Source: SIG653 sp964509125
GTDB taxonomy: Bacteria > Bacillota > Clostridia > Oscillospirales > CAG-382
Assembly: GCA_964509125.1 (NCBI GenBank)
Contig: CAZDVZ010000016.1
Location: 1 to 43,264, forward strand
Length of the DNA stretch: 43,264 nucleotides
Direction of reading: 5' to 3'
Made by a program: the position numbers and the translations under genes. This document shows, one piece after another, positions 1-7,336 of this stretch. Each line of letters starts with the position of its first letter. Position 1 is the first letter of the stretch. The notes beneath the pieces are model-generated. The model made no database searches, was not told the DNA's origin, and worked only from the letters and a program-made list of their open reading frames with translations.

Positions 1-2
1 CA

Positions 3-171
3 AAAGAAGAAACACCTCGATTTTTATATATCTTATTGTTTCGTTCTCACGCGAAGCAACGAAAAGAAGCGAAAGAAGAAACACCTCGATTTTTATATAT
101 CTTATTGTTTCGTTCTCACGCGAATGGCAGCGATTCTTATGTTTATATTTATTGTTTCGTTCTCACGCGAA
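3..171. repeat. Short direct repeats at the left edge (two full copies, one partial)
   Basis: A 53-bp segment at 3-55 recurs without change at 72-124, a period of 69 bp. A third, partial copy of 21 bp (ATTGTTTCGTTCTCACGCGAA) is at 151-171. The 16-bp interval between the full copies is also rich in GAAAAGAAGCGAA-type sequence. No open frame spans the block, so it is an intergenic tandem repeat whose left part lies outside the window. Confidence 0.85.
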
Positions 172-187
172 TCGAAAAATAAAAGAG

Positions 188-214
188 AAAACGGCTCGTA
201 ATGAGCCGTTTTTT
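188..214. terminator. Bidirectional hairpin terminator downstream of rubrerythrin
   Basis: Perfect 10-bp stem AAAACGGCTC / GAGCCGTTTT with a GTAAT loop. A run of six T follows on the plus strand, and the A-rich flank gives a U-tract on the minus strand. It lies about 70 bp beyond the rubrerythrin stop codon (286), so it can end that minus-strand transcript and anything arriving from the left on the plus strand. Confidence 0.8.
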
Positions 215-285
215 GCATATTGTTATATGAAATCGCGCAATCTATACCTGAGATATGATAAAAACCTCACATTTGTGCGGAACTT

Positions 286-939
286 TTAATAGTTGGCGGC
301 ATGAATCTCGAAATAGCTCTGTGGATGTGCGCATGTGGGACAAATTTCGGGAGCATTTGTACCTACAACGATGTGACCGCAGTTGCGGCATTCCCAAACT
401 TTAACTTCGCTCTTTGCAAATACTTCTGCAAGTTCAACATTTTTGAGAAGTGCACGGTAGCGTTCCTCATGATGCTTTTCGACTGCAGCAACGAGTCTGA
501 ATTTTTCGGCTAATTCCGGGAAGCCTTCTTCTTCTGCTGTTTTTGCAAAGCCGTCATACATATCGGTCCATTCGTAGTTTTCGCCTTCGGCGGCTGCGGC
601 AAGATTTTCGGAAGTGTTGCCAATGCCTTTAAGTTCTTTAAACCACATTTTTGCGTGTTCTTTTTCGTTGTCTGCTGTTTTGAGGAACAAAGCAGCGATT
701 TGCTCGTATCCCTCTTTTTTTGCAACGGAAGCAAAATAGGTGTATTTGTTTCTTGCTTGGGATTCTCCTGCAAAAGCAGCTTCCAAGTTCTTTTCTGTTT
801 GTGTGCCTGAATATTTGTTCTTTGCTTCGCCTTCAATGAGTTCAAGATCGGTACCGCTTACTCCGCAAACAGGACATACGGGCTCTGTTCCTACGGGAAC
901 TTCAAATTCAACTCCACATACTAAACATTTGTACTTCAT
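286..939 (-). CDS. rbr: Rubrerythrin with N- and C-terminal rubredoxin domains
   Basis: Rubrerythrins are cytoplasmic peroxide reductases of anaerobes that reduce H2O2 at a diiron site, with electrons arriving through rubredoxin. The 217-aa protein has a rubredoxin-like knuckle at each end: C5, C8, C22, C25 and C184, C187, C200, C203. Between them is a ferritin-like four-helix domain with the AFAGES segment (E59) and two ExxH motifs (E92/H95 and E154/H157). Classical rubrerythrin carries only the C-terminal rubredoxin and reverse rubrerythrin only the N-terminal one, so this is the double-ended form. The start is fixed by AAGGAGA upstream of the ATG. It is the last gene of a minus-strand group with thioredoxin and a Crp-type regulator, and has its own promoters at 987-1056. 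Confidence 0.95.
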   Translation of the reverse strand: MKYKCLVCGVEFEVPVGTEPVCPVCGVSGTDLELIEGEAKNKYSGTQTEKNLEAAFAGESQARNKYTYFASVAKKEGYEQIAALFLKTADNEKEHAKMWFKELKGIGNTSENLAAAAEGENYEWTDMYDGFAKTAEEEGFPELAEKFRLVAAVEKHHEERYRALLKNVELAEVFAKSEVKVWECRNCGHIVVGTNAPEICPTCAHPQSYFEIHAANY

Positions 940-986
940 AATTACGTCTCCTTGTAGAAAATTTTATTTTTGTTTTTTCTGAAACT

Positions 987-995
987 ATTATATCA
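987..995 (-). promoter_or_regulatory. Extended -10 promoter candidate for rubrerythrin (P2)
   Basis: On the minus strand this reads TG-A-TATAAT, an extended -10 element, about 50 bp before the rubrerythrin start codon. There is no recognisable -35. The palindrome at 1012-1024 lies just upstream of it. Confidence 0.5.
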
Positions 996-1011
996 CATCA
1001 AAAATATCTGC

Positions 1012-1024
1012 ACTGTGACACAGT
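1012..1024. promoter_or_regulatory. Palindromic operator candidate ACTGTG-A-CACAGT
   Basis: Perfect 6-bp arms around one central base. The site starts 4 bp downstream of the P1 -10 box, so it covers the likely transcription start of P1, where bound protein would block transcription. The nearby Crp/Fnr-type regulator is the obvious candidate ligand, by proximity only. Confidence 0.5.
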
Positions 1025-1027
1025 TAC

Positions 1028-1056
1028 ATTATACCAAAAAATTTTCAATTTTTCAA
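1028..1056 (-). promoter_or_regulatory. SigA-type promoter for rubrerythrin (P1)
   Basis: On the minus strand: TTGAAA (1051-1056), a 17-bp spacer, then TATAAT (1028-1033). It lies in the gap between the thioredoxin stop and the rubrerythrin start, so rubrerythrin can be transcribed independently of the upstream genes. Confidence 0.65.
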
Positions 1057-1074
1057 TCTCCTTTTTTTGTGAAA

Positions 1075-1401
1075 TTAATTGTTTTTTTGGATTTTTTTGA
1101 TACACTCAACAATTTCACATTTAGGCACATTGCCTTCAAGTACGTCTAAAACAATGCCGTCTTTTGCGAAGACTAACGTAGGCAATGTTGTTGCTTTAAA
1201 AGCGGCGGCGAGCAGTATTTCTTCGTCTGCGTCAACTTTGTAAAATGGAATATCAAAAAACTCCTCCGAGAGCATTTCTATTACATTCATCATTTTGTTG
1301 CACGGGGCGCACCACGAAGCATAAAACTCAATTACGGCACATACTCCGTCGCCAACTACCGCTTTTACAAAATTATTTTCGTTTAAAGGTGTGACTGCCA
1401 T
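1075..1401 (-). CDS. Thioredoxin family protein
   Basis: A small cytoplasmic thiol-disulfide reductase of 108 aa, the normal length for thioredoxin. It has the active site WCAPC (C31, C34; the usual form is WCGPC) after a beta strand ending FYAS, and the cis-proline segment TTLPT (P74). Start: an in-frame GTG lies nine bases further upstream (1408-1410), but the ATG at 1401 has GGGTGG about five bases before it and gives the family's usual N-terminus. The gene follows the Crp-type regulator by 15 bp and precedes rubrerythrin, which fits a redox-defence transcript. The A in place of G in the active site suggests it may serve a specific partner rather than being the main cellular thioredoxin. 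Confidence 0.9.
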   Translation of the reverse strand: MAVTPLNENNFVKAVVGDGVCAVIEFYASWCAPCNKMMNVIEMLSEEFFDIPFYKVDADEEILLAAAFKATTLPTLVFAKDGIVLDVLEGNVPKCEIVECIKKIQKNN

Positions 1402-1416
1402 AATACCCACCCGAAG

Positions 1417-2073
1417 TTAAACTATGTCTCGCAAGGATTTGATGTCAAGAAGCTTAATAACACCGCGCCGCTGCTCTATCAAGCCCTCGTCAACAAATTG
1501 CTTAACCATCCTTGCTACAACTTCTCTTGCGGAACTTATATAACCTGCGATAGCCTCATGAGTAAGTTTTATTTCTGCGTCGCCGGTACGGTCATATTCG
1601 TCTATCAAAAATCCCGCAAGCCTGCGGTCAAGCCCTTTAAAAATGATGTTCTGCATAGTCCATACTACGGACGAAAAACGCTCGGTGGCAAGTTCATACA
1701 CAAAACATTTTACATATATATTGTCATTGCTCAATTTCTTAAATGATCCGGGCAATATTGTAAGCAATGTGCATTCGGTCTGCGCTATCATGTGGGTGTC
1801 GAAAGTGATTTTATCCATAATACATGATGCCGAAAGAATAGCGCAATCTCCGTCTCTTAGCCTGTACAGTGTTATCTCGCGCCCTTCTTCCGAAAGGAGG
1901 CAAACTCTTACTTCACCTTTTATTATTAGTGACGGACCTAAACAATCGTCTGCTCCGCTATGGATATATGCGCCTTTTGGATATTCTTTTCTGACAACGC
2001 ATTTCTGTATATATTCTTTCTCGGTTTTAGTTAAATTATTCCAAAAAGGAAATTTTGAAATTATTTCTTCCAT
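1417..2073 (-). CDS. Crp/Fnr-family transcriptional regulator
   Basis: A 218-aa protein with the full Crp/Fnr layout: an N-terminal cyclic-nucleotide-binding-like beta roll (about residues 10-120, including the IIKGEVRV strand), a long dimerisation helix, and a C-terminal winged helix (about 150-218). The recognition helix reads SSAREVVARMVKQF; its R-E-x-x-x-R spacing resembles that of Crp. Several cysteines lie in the sensor domain (for example C25 and C44), but there is no clear FNR-type N-terminal iron-sulfur cluster, so the ligand cannot be predicted. Its start overlaps the end of the upstream membrane-protein gene by 13 bp, so translation is probably coupled. Neighbouring thioredoxin and rubrerythrin genes point to control of an oxidative-stress response (inference). 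Confidence 0.92.
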   Translation of the reverse strand: MEEIISKFPFWNNLTKTEKEYIQKCVVRKEYPKGAYIHSGADDCLGPSLIIKGEVRVCLLSEEGREITLYRLRDGDCAILSASCIMDKITFDTHMIAQTECTLLTILPGSFKKLSNDNIYVKCFVYELATERFSSVVWTMQNIIFKGLDRRLAGFLIDEYDRTGDAEIKLTHEAIAGYISSAREVVARMVKQFVDEGLIEQRRGVIKLLDIKSLRDIV

Positions 2074-3707
2074 GAGACGATTTCCCTGATGCCTTCTATA
2101 CTTGTATCTGTATATTCTATTGTAATTTCATCGCCCGAACTGATTAACACGAGGCTTTCGTCATCTTCCACACTTTTTTTGTACACCTCGCCTGTCTCGG
2201 CGGTGATATACGCTATTGATTCTCCGCTGACAAGAATGATTCTGACCTCGGAAACTTTAATGTCGGCGGTTTGCTTCTTCGGAACGGTTTCATCTTTTGC
2301 CAAAATTCCGTTTTCGCTGAGAAGTTTACGATAAGCAGAAAGCGCTTCTTCTTGAGTTGATCCCGTGGTGACTAAATTGTAGTTTTCCACATTTACAAGT
2401 GCGTAAAGCTTCACAAGGCCTCCCGAATCTTTTAAAACCATAATATATGTGGCTTCTCCGGATATATTAACCAGCGAGGGGAATGAGGCTTCATATCCCT
2501 TTTCTTGCACTTCACCCTCGGCGGCGTGCATTGCGGAATATTCTTCTGCGCCAACCACCGGGTAATATTTGTATTCTGCTGTTCTTGCGTTGCTGATTAT
2601 AAATCCTATATTGCTTTCGTCACTTGTAATTGACGTAACGCCTGTGAAATACCATACATCATCGCCGATTACGATGTATCCAAAGTCATCTGTTGCCACT
2701 TTACAATCAACATTTCCAATAACGCTGTTCCAATAGCCGCCTGAAAGCATACCGTGCCAATTGTATTTTTGTACCGCTAAATTACCGTCATAAACTGCGT
2801 CAACCCAAGACGGAAGATCGGACACATCGTAATATTCCGAATCGCCTGTGCAGGGATCAAAAATAATCGCTCCGCAAACGTCCATTGCTCCAAAAAGCAT
2901 TACTTTTGCTTTAAGACACGGAACAATAAATTTCGGGTTGCCATCTTCGTCTATCTCAAATTTGGGCGTATCAAATATTTTAGTGGGGTAGGAGAAGCGG
3001 AGCTTTCTCATGAGATAATCACCGAAATATCCGCTTTCTGTATAAATAATCGGCTTTTCCGATTCTTTATATTCCGCTTTATTGTTTACAGGATCGACCA
3101 TTACATATCCGGGGATGCCTTTATTCCGGTTGTTAAACCATTTGAAAAAATCGGCATATTCCAAATTAGCCACTTTCAGGGGCGCTTTTTGGTAATTGAT
3201 TTGAGTATAAGTTCCGCTTATCTCGTACTGAGAAACAACCTCTGAAAGTGATCCCAAAGTTCTGTTGCCAACAATGGCGGCGGACGATGAATCCATAAGT
3301 GCGATGTTTGTTACGGTTTCGCTTTCCGGCATATCTTCCTCAAAAATTGCTTCTTGTACATTTATTACGTTTGAATATGACTTTGCGTTGAAAAAAGTGG
3401 AAGAAATTAAATTTCCCAAAAGTAAAACAACTATGGGAACAAGAAGAATTAAAATCGGGACGAGCTTAAAGCTTTTGAAAACATCCTTGGTGACTTTACC
3501 GCTAACATTTATAGATCCTATTTTGTGACTGTGTATCAACGGTTCTTTTGTAAAACCGAAGGGTAATAAAACCATGAAGGCTGAGAAGAGTAAAAACATC
3601 CAAGATTCTCTGCTATATACGTTTAATGGGGGCAAAATTATATAATATGCTCCGGCTATCAAGAAAATGTTCACTGAAAGCCAAATGATTTTCGATTTCT
3701 GCTTCAT
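2061..3707 (-). CDS. Conserved membrane protein of unknown function, large extracytoplasmic domain
   Basis: I do not recognise the family. The 548-aa protein has three hydrophobic helices near the N-terminus (about residues 7-26, 35-51 and 82-102), followed by about 445 mostly hydrophilic residues with short beta-like segments and no catalytic motif I can name. With this topology the long domain would lie outside the membrane. Short repeated themes such as GDDVWYFTGV and VVGAEEYSA suggest a beta-rich fold. The ATG is preceded by GCGGAGGAT, a good ribosome binding site. It is the first gene of the minus-strand group and overlaps the Crp-type gene by 13 bp, which suggests that the two work together, for example as an envelope component with its regulator. 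Confidence 0.75.
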   Translation of the reverse strand: MKQKSKIIWLSVNIFLIAGAYYIILPPLNVYSRESWMFLLFSAFMVLLPFGFTKEPLIHSHKIGSINVSGKVTKDVFKSFKLVPILILLVPIVVLLLGNLISSTFFNAKSYSNVINVQEAIFEEDMPESETVTNIALMDSSSAAIVGNRTLGSLSEVVSQYEISGTYTQINYQKAPLKVANLEYADFFKWFNNRNKGIPGYVMVDPVNNKAEYKESEKPIIYTESGYFGDYLMRKLRFSYPTKIFDTPKFEIDEDGNPKFIVPCLKAKVMLFGAMDVCGAIIFDPCTGDSEYYDVSDLPSWVDAVYDGNLAVQKYNWHGMLSGGYWNSVIGNVDCKVATDDFGYIVIGDDVWYFTGVTSITSDESNIGFIISNARTAEYKYYPVVGAEEYSAMHAAEGEVQEKGYEASFPSLVNISGEATYIMVLKDSGGLVKLYALVNVENYNLVTTGSTQEEALSAYRKLLSENGILAKDETVPKKQTADIKVSEVRIILVSGESIAYITAETGEVYKKSVEDDESLVLISSGDEITIEYTDTSIEGIREIVSWKK

Positions 3708-3925
3708 TTTATCCTCCGCTTGAAATATTTTTGTTTTTTGAAAAATGATTTTTTCCTTCCTTTTTATTATATATAGTATATATAATTATACACTTTTAAA
3801 AAGCGATTATTCTTTTTCTTCCCAAAAAATTCTATCACATAACGGTTCCTTTGTCAATAGGATGGATGGATAAAAATGGTCATAAATAATTTACAAATAT
3901 TATTGTGGCAAAACGAAAATATATA
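3708..3925. other. Divergent intergenic region, AT-rich
   Basis: This gap holds the upstream region of the minus-strand membrane-protein gene. It includes a dense AT stretch at 3764-3793 with several TATAAT-like words on the minus strand, but no matching -35 element, so I do not name one promoter. The plus-strand S10 promoter begins just after it. I see no reading frame with a ribosome binding site here. Confidence 0.5.
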
Positions 3926-3954
3926 TTGACTTTTGGAAAATGCTGTAGTATAAT
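3926..3954 (+). promoter_or_regulatory. Consensus SigA promoter of the S10-spc-alpha operon
   Basis: TTGACT (3926-3931), a 17-bp spacer, then TATAAT (3949-3954). This is nearly a perfect vegetative promoter, about 280 bp upstream of rpsJ and the only strong one found before the ribosomal operon. Confidence 0.85.
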
Positions 3955-3960
3955 ACATAA

Positions 3961-4232
3961 GCTTGATGTGCGATGAAGCGGGAGGTTGCTGCGTTTGTGC
4001 AGGTAATTTCCGTGGAGTATGTCCGTTATCCTTTGCGAAAAGCAGTTTTTGCCAAACTTGCTTGGAACAATGGTACAATCGGGCGCCGAATCTGAAAGCT
4101 CGTTGGAATTAAGAAAATAGGTCATTTGTAGGCCGAATTTTTAAAGGGGAATTTTAAAACGCCCGAATGAGTATCAGAGTCAGCCGTGAGCAAATAAAAA
4201 AACATTAAAGAAAGAAAGAGGCAACATCAAAC
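3961..4232 (+). promoter_or_regulatory. Long untranslated leader of the ribosomal operon
   Basis: About 270 nt separate the promoter from the rpsJ start, with no convincing open frame on the plus strand. The leader is GC-richer than the flanking intergenic DNA and has segments that could pair (for example GGGAGGTTGC and the TTTGTGCAGG area near 3980-4000). S10 operons of other bacteria are autoregulated through their leader (by L4 in enterobacteria). A similar role here is inference from position and length, and I could not fold the RNA. Confidence 0.45.
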
Positions 4233-4541
4233 ATGGCAAAAAAGAACATTAGAATCAGACTTAAGTCCTATGATCACACTCTCATCGATAAGAGTGCGGA
4301 AAAGATCGTAGAAACAGCAAGAAGAAACGGCGCATCCGTTTCCGGCCCTATTCCCCTTCCTACAGACAAGGAAATTATTACAATACTTCGTGCGGTTCAC
4401 AAGTATAAAGATTCGAGAGAACAATTTGAGCTTCGCACACACAAACGTCTCATCGACATTATCAACCCTTCACCGGCAGCCGTAAATGCGCTCACGACCA
4501 TTGAGCTTCCCGCAGGTGTTGATATCGAAATAAAGTTGTAA
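4233..4541 (+). CDS. rpsJ: 30S ribosomal protein S10
   Basis: S10 sits in the head of the small subunit and, as NusE, also joins the transcription antitermination complex with NusB. The 102-aa product has the family length and hallmarks: N-terminal IRIRLKSYDH, GPIPLPT in the loop, and RTHKRLIDI near the C-terminus. It is the first gene after the promoter and leader. A GAAAGAGG ribosome binding site lies 11 bp before the ATG. Gene order after it (rplC, rplD, rplW, rplB) is the standard S10 operon. Confidence 0.98.
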   Translation: MAKKNIRIRLKSYDHTLIDKSAEKIVETARRNGASVSGPIPLPTDKEIITILRAVHKYKDSREQFELRTHKRLIDIINPSPAAVNALTTIELPAGVDIEIKL

Positions 4542-4606
4542 GCTTTTCATTATAACAGGTTAAGTTGGGAAAACTCAACCAATGACCGTAAGGAGGAAAA
4601 TAGTTA

Positions 4607-5236
4607 ATGAAAAAAGCAATCATCGCAAAAAAAATCGGCATGACGCAGATTTTTGATTCCAAAGGCAAAGTAACACCCGTTACTGTTGTAAGCGCAGGAC
4701 CTTGCGTAGTTACCCAGGTCAAGACCCTTGCTAAAGAGGGCTATAGCGCAGTTCAATTAGGCTTTACGGATATTCCCGAAAGAAAGCTTAACAAAGCTGC
4801 TAAAGGTCATTTTACAAAGAACAGCGTTTCTTTTAAAAAGTACCTTAAAGAGTTCCGCTTGGATAATGCTGAAGACATGAACATTGGCGATATCATTACA
4901 GCCGATACATTCGCAGAAGGCGAAAAGGTCGACGTAACAGGTATTTCTAAAGGTCACGGCTTCTCCGGCTTTATTAAGAGATGGGGCGGACACAGACTTC
5001 GCATGACCCACGGTACAGGCCCTGTACACAGACAGGTAGGCTCCATGGGCGCTATCAGTGATCCCGGCAGAGTTATGAAGAACAAAAAAATGGCAGGACA
5101 GTACGGTAATGAAAAGGTTACTACCTTGAATTTGGAAATTGTCAAGATAGATGCCGCCAACAACCTTTTGGCGATCAAGGGAGCGATCCCCGGCGCACGT
5201 GGCGGAATAGTGTTCATCCGTAACACTGTTAAATAA
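4607..5236 (+). CDS. rplC: 50S ribosomal protein L3
   Basis: L3 is an early-assembly protein of the large subunit whose long loop reaches toward the peptidyl transferase centre. The 209-aa product begins MKKAIIAKKIGMTQIF and contains the conserved GGHRLRMTHGTGPVHRQVGS loop (residues about 125-145), which includes the glutamine that many bacteria methylate. AAGGAGG precedes the ATG at good spacing. It lies 65 bp after rpsJ and 19 bp before rplD. Confidence 0.98.
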   Translation: MKKAIIAKKIGMTQIFDSKGKVTPVTVVSAGPCVVTQVKTLAKEGYSAVQLGFTDIPERKLNKAAKGHFTKNSVSFKKYLKEFRLDNAEDMNIGDIITADTFAEGEKVDVTGISKGHGFSGFIKRWGGHRLRMTHGTGPVHRQVGSMGAISDPGRVMKNKKMAGQYGNEKVTTLNLEIVKIDAANNLLAIKGAIPGARGGIVFIRNTVK

Positions 5237-5255
5237 GGCGAAAGGAGAATAAGAC

Positions 5256-5882
5256 ATGCCAACAATTAATGTAGTAGATATGCAGGGCAAAGCCTGCGGC
5301 ACTTATGACCTTAGCGAGAAAGTGTTCGGTGCAGAGATAAACAACTATGCCGTTCACGCTGTAGTAAGAGCATTGCTTCTTAACAAAAGACAGGGCACAC
5401 AGTCCACTCTTACAAGAACAGAGGTAAGAGGCGGCGGAAGAAAGCCTTGGAGACAAAAAGGAACGGGCCGTGCAAGACAGGGCTCCACAAGATCACCTCA
5501 ATGGTTCAAGGGCGGCGTAGCACTTGGTCCCAAACCCAGAAGCTACAAAGTTACCCTTAACAAGAAACTTAAGAGACTTGCTATGTTAAGCGTTTTCTCC
5601 GCTAAAGTTAAAGAAAACGAAATGATCGTAGTTGATTCCATCAAAGTTGATGAATATAAAACAAAAACAATAGTTGAATTCCTTAAAGCTGTAGGCGCAG
5701 AAGGAAAAGCACTTATTGTTACAAAAGCTGCTGACGAAAAAGTTTATCGCTCCGCAGGCAACATCGAGGGAGTTGCAACAGCACCTTCCAACGCACTTAA
5801 TGTTTACGATATGCTTAAATATGACAAACTTGTTATTGCTAAGGATGCCGTAGCAGCTATCGAGGAGGTTTATGGTAAATGA
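5256..5882 (+). CDS. rplD: 50S ribosomal protein L4
   Basis: L4 lines part of the peptide exit tunnel and, in enterobacteria, represses its own S10 operon through the mRNA leader. The 208-aa product has the long tunnel loop with TRTEVRGGGRKPWRQKGTGR (about residues 49-68), then RSPQWFKGGVALGPKPR. Its last codons overlap the start of rplW (ATGA-type overlap of 4 bp), so the two are translationally coupled. Whether L4 binds the leader of this operon is not known. Confidence 0.98.
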   Translation: MPTINVVDMQGKACGTYDLSEKVFGAEINNYAVHAVVRALLLNKRQGTQSTLTRTEVRGGGRKPWRQKGTGRARQGSTRSPQWFKGGVALGPKPRSYKVTLNKKLKRLAMLSVFSAKVKENEMIVVDSIKVDEYKTKTIVEFLKAVGAEGKALIVTKAADEKVYRSAGNIEGVATAPSNALNVYDMLKYDKLVIAKDAVAAIEEVYGK

Positions 5883-6172
5883 AAACTGCATACGATATAA
5901 TTATTAAGCCTGTAGTTACCGAAGCTTCTATGGATAATATGCAGGATAAAAAGTACACCTTCAAGGTTGCTAAAGATGCTAATAAGATTGAGATCAAAAA
6001 GGCTGTGGAAGAAATTTTCGGCGTAGAAGTTGAAAAAGTTACAACAATTTCTATGAAGAAAAAACCCAAGAGATTGGGTATGAATTACGGATACACAAGC
6101 GAATGGAAAAAGGCAATCGTTAAGCTTACTGCCAATTCCAAGACCATCGAGTTCTTCGATAGCTTGATGTAA
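5879..6172 (+). CDS. rplW: 50S ribosomal protein L23
   Basis: L23 stands at the mouth of the exit tunnel and docks trigger factor and the signal recognition particle. The 97-aa product has the family pattern: IIKPVVTEAS near the N-terminus, KYTFKV, the helix NKIEIKKAVEEIFGV, and the basic loop KKKPKRLG. Start: the ATG overlaps the rplD stop by 4 bp, and an AGGAGG-type site lies inside the end of rplD (CGAGGAGGTT). Confidence 0.98.
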   Translation: MKTAYDIIIKPVVTEASMDNMQDKKYTFKVAKDANKIEIKKAVEEIFGVEVEKVTTISMKKKPKRLGMNYGYTSEWKKAIVKLTANSKTIEFFDSLM

Positions 6173-6189
6173 TCGAAAGGAGCAGGAAT

Positions 6190-7020
6190 ATGGCAAATAA
6201 AGCATATAAACCCACAACCCCTTCCAGAAGACATATGACGGTTCCTTCCTTCGAAGAGATCACCAAAAAGTCTCCTGAGAAAAGTCTTCTTACAGTATTG
6301 AAGAAGCATGCCGGTAGAAATAACACCGGTAGAATTACCGTTCGTCATCACGGCGGCGGAAATAAACGCAAATACAGAATTATCGACTTCAAAAGAAGAG
6401 ATACTTCTCCCGTAACAGTATCTGCAATTGAATATGATCCTAACCGTTCCGCTTACATTGCACTTGTTGCAAATGAAGCAGGCAAAAAGAGCTATATCGT
6501 TGCTCCTCACGGCGTAACCGTAGGCGACGTTCTCTATTCCGGCGCGGATTCTGATATTAAGCCCGGTAACGTACTTCCTATCTCTGCTATCCCCGTTGGT
6601 ACGATTATCCATAACATTGAGCTTTATCCCGGCAAAGGCGGACAGCTCGTTCGCTCCGCAGGTGCAGCTGCACAGCTTATGGCTAAAGAAAACGGCAAAG
6701 CACAGATCAGACTTCCCTCCGGCGAAGTTAGATATGTAAGACTTAACTGTGTTGCAACCATCGGCACCGTTGGCAACCTTGATCATGAAAATGTTAAGCT
6801 TGGTAAGGCGGGTAAGACACGTCACTTGGGCATTCGTCCTACAGTACGCGGCTCCGTAATGAACCCTTGCGATCACCCTCACGGTGGTGGTGAAGGCCGT
6901 TCACCTATCGGTCGTCCTACACCTGTTACACCTTGGGGCAAGCCTACTCTTGGTTATAAGACCAGAAAGAAGAAGGCAAGAACAAATAACATGATCGTTA
7001 GACGTAGAAACGATAAGTAA
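6190..7020 (+). CDS. rplB: 50S ribosomal protein L2
   Basis: L2 is needed for subunit joining and for building the peptidyl transferase centre. The 276-aa length matches the family. It has NNTGRITVRHHGGGNKRKYR (about residues 45-64) and the C-terminal motif VMNPCDHPHGGGEGRSPIGR, with the conserved histidine region near residue 230. AAAGGAG precedes the ATG, 17 bp after rplW. A 265-codon open frame on the opposite strand is only its shadow. Confidence 0.98.
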   Translation: MANKAYKPTTPSRRHMTVPSFEEITKKSPEKSLLTVLKKHAGRNNTGRITVRHHGGGNKRKYRIIDFKRRDTSPVTVSAIEYDPNRSAYIALVANEAGKKSYIVAPHGVTVGDVLYSGADSDIKPGNVLPISAIPVGTIIHNIELYPGKGGQLVRSAGAAAQLMAKENGKAQIRLPSGEVRYVRLNCVATIGTVGNLDHENVKLGKAGKTRHLGIRPTVRGSVMNPCDHPHGGGEGRSPIGRPTPVTPWGKPTLGYKTRKKKARTNNMIVRRRNDK

Positions 7021-7041
7021 GGGAAATAGGAGGAAACAGAA

Positions 7042-7323
7042 ATGAGCAGAAGCACAAAAAAAGGACCTTTTGTGGAAAAAAAGCTGTTTGACCGCATTGT
7101 TGCTATGAACAACTCCGGTGAGAAGAAAGTTCTTCAAACTTGGTCACGTTCATCAACGATATTCCCTGAATTTATCGGTCATACAATAGCTGTTTACAAT
7201 GGAAAAAAGCATATTCCGGTTTATATCGTAGAAGATATGGTTGGACATAAATTGGGCGAGTTTGCCTTGACACGTACGTTTAAGGGTCATGCGGGCTCAA
7301 AGACGTCTAACAACGGTAAGTAA
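7042..7323 (+). CDS. rpsS: 30S ribosomal protein S19
   Basis: S19 forms a complex with S13 in the head of the 30S subunit near the A-site tRNA. The 93-aa product begins MSRSTKKGPFVEKKL and has the conserved TWSRSSTIFPEFIGHTIAVYNGK and the C-terminal GEFALTRTFKGH. AGGAGG lies upstream of the ATG. Its stop codon overlaps the ribosome binding site of rplV. Confidence 0.98.
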   Translation: MSRSTKKGPFVEKKLFDRIVAMNNSGEKKVLQTWSRSSTIFPEFIGHTIAVYNGKKHIPVYIVEDMVGHKLGEFALTRTFKGHAGSKTSNNGK

Positions 7324-7336
7324 GGAGGCAATTATT

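Noticed and set aside
3..171. Possible CRISPR array at the left edge
   Set aside because: Only two full copies, the repeat is 53 bp, the intervals are short (16 bp and similar), and no cas gene is present.
3854..4125. Two open frames of 74 and 81 codons on the minus strand in the leader region
   Set aside because: Overlapping each other, without ribosome binding sites, and opposite the S10 promoter and leader.
4757..5302. 181-codon open frame on the minus strand
   Set aside because: Opposite rplC, no family resemblance, no ribosome binding site.
6085..6882. 265-codon open frame on the minus strand
   Set aside because: Lies opposite rplB and rplW, with no ribosome binding site; it is a shadow of their codon pattern.
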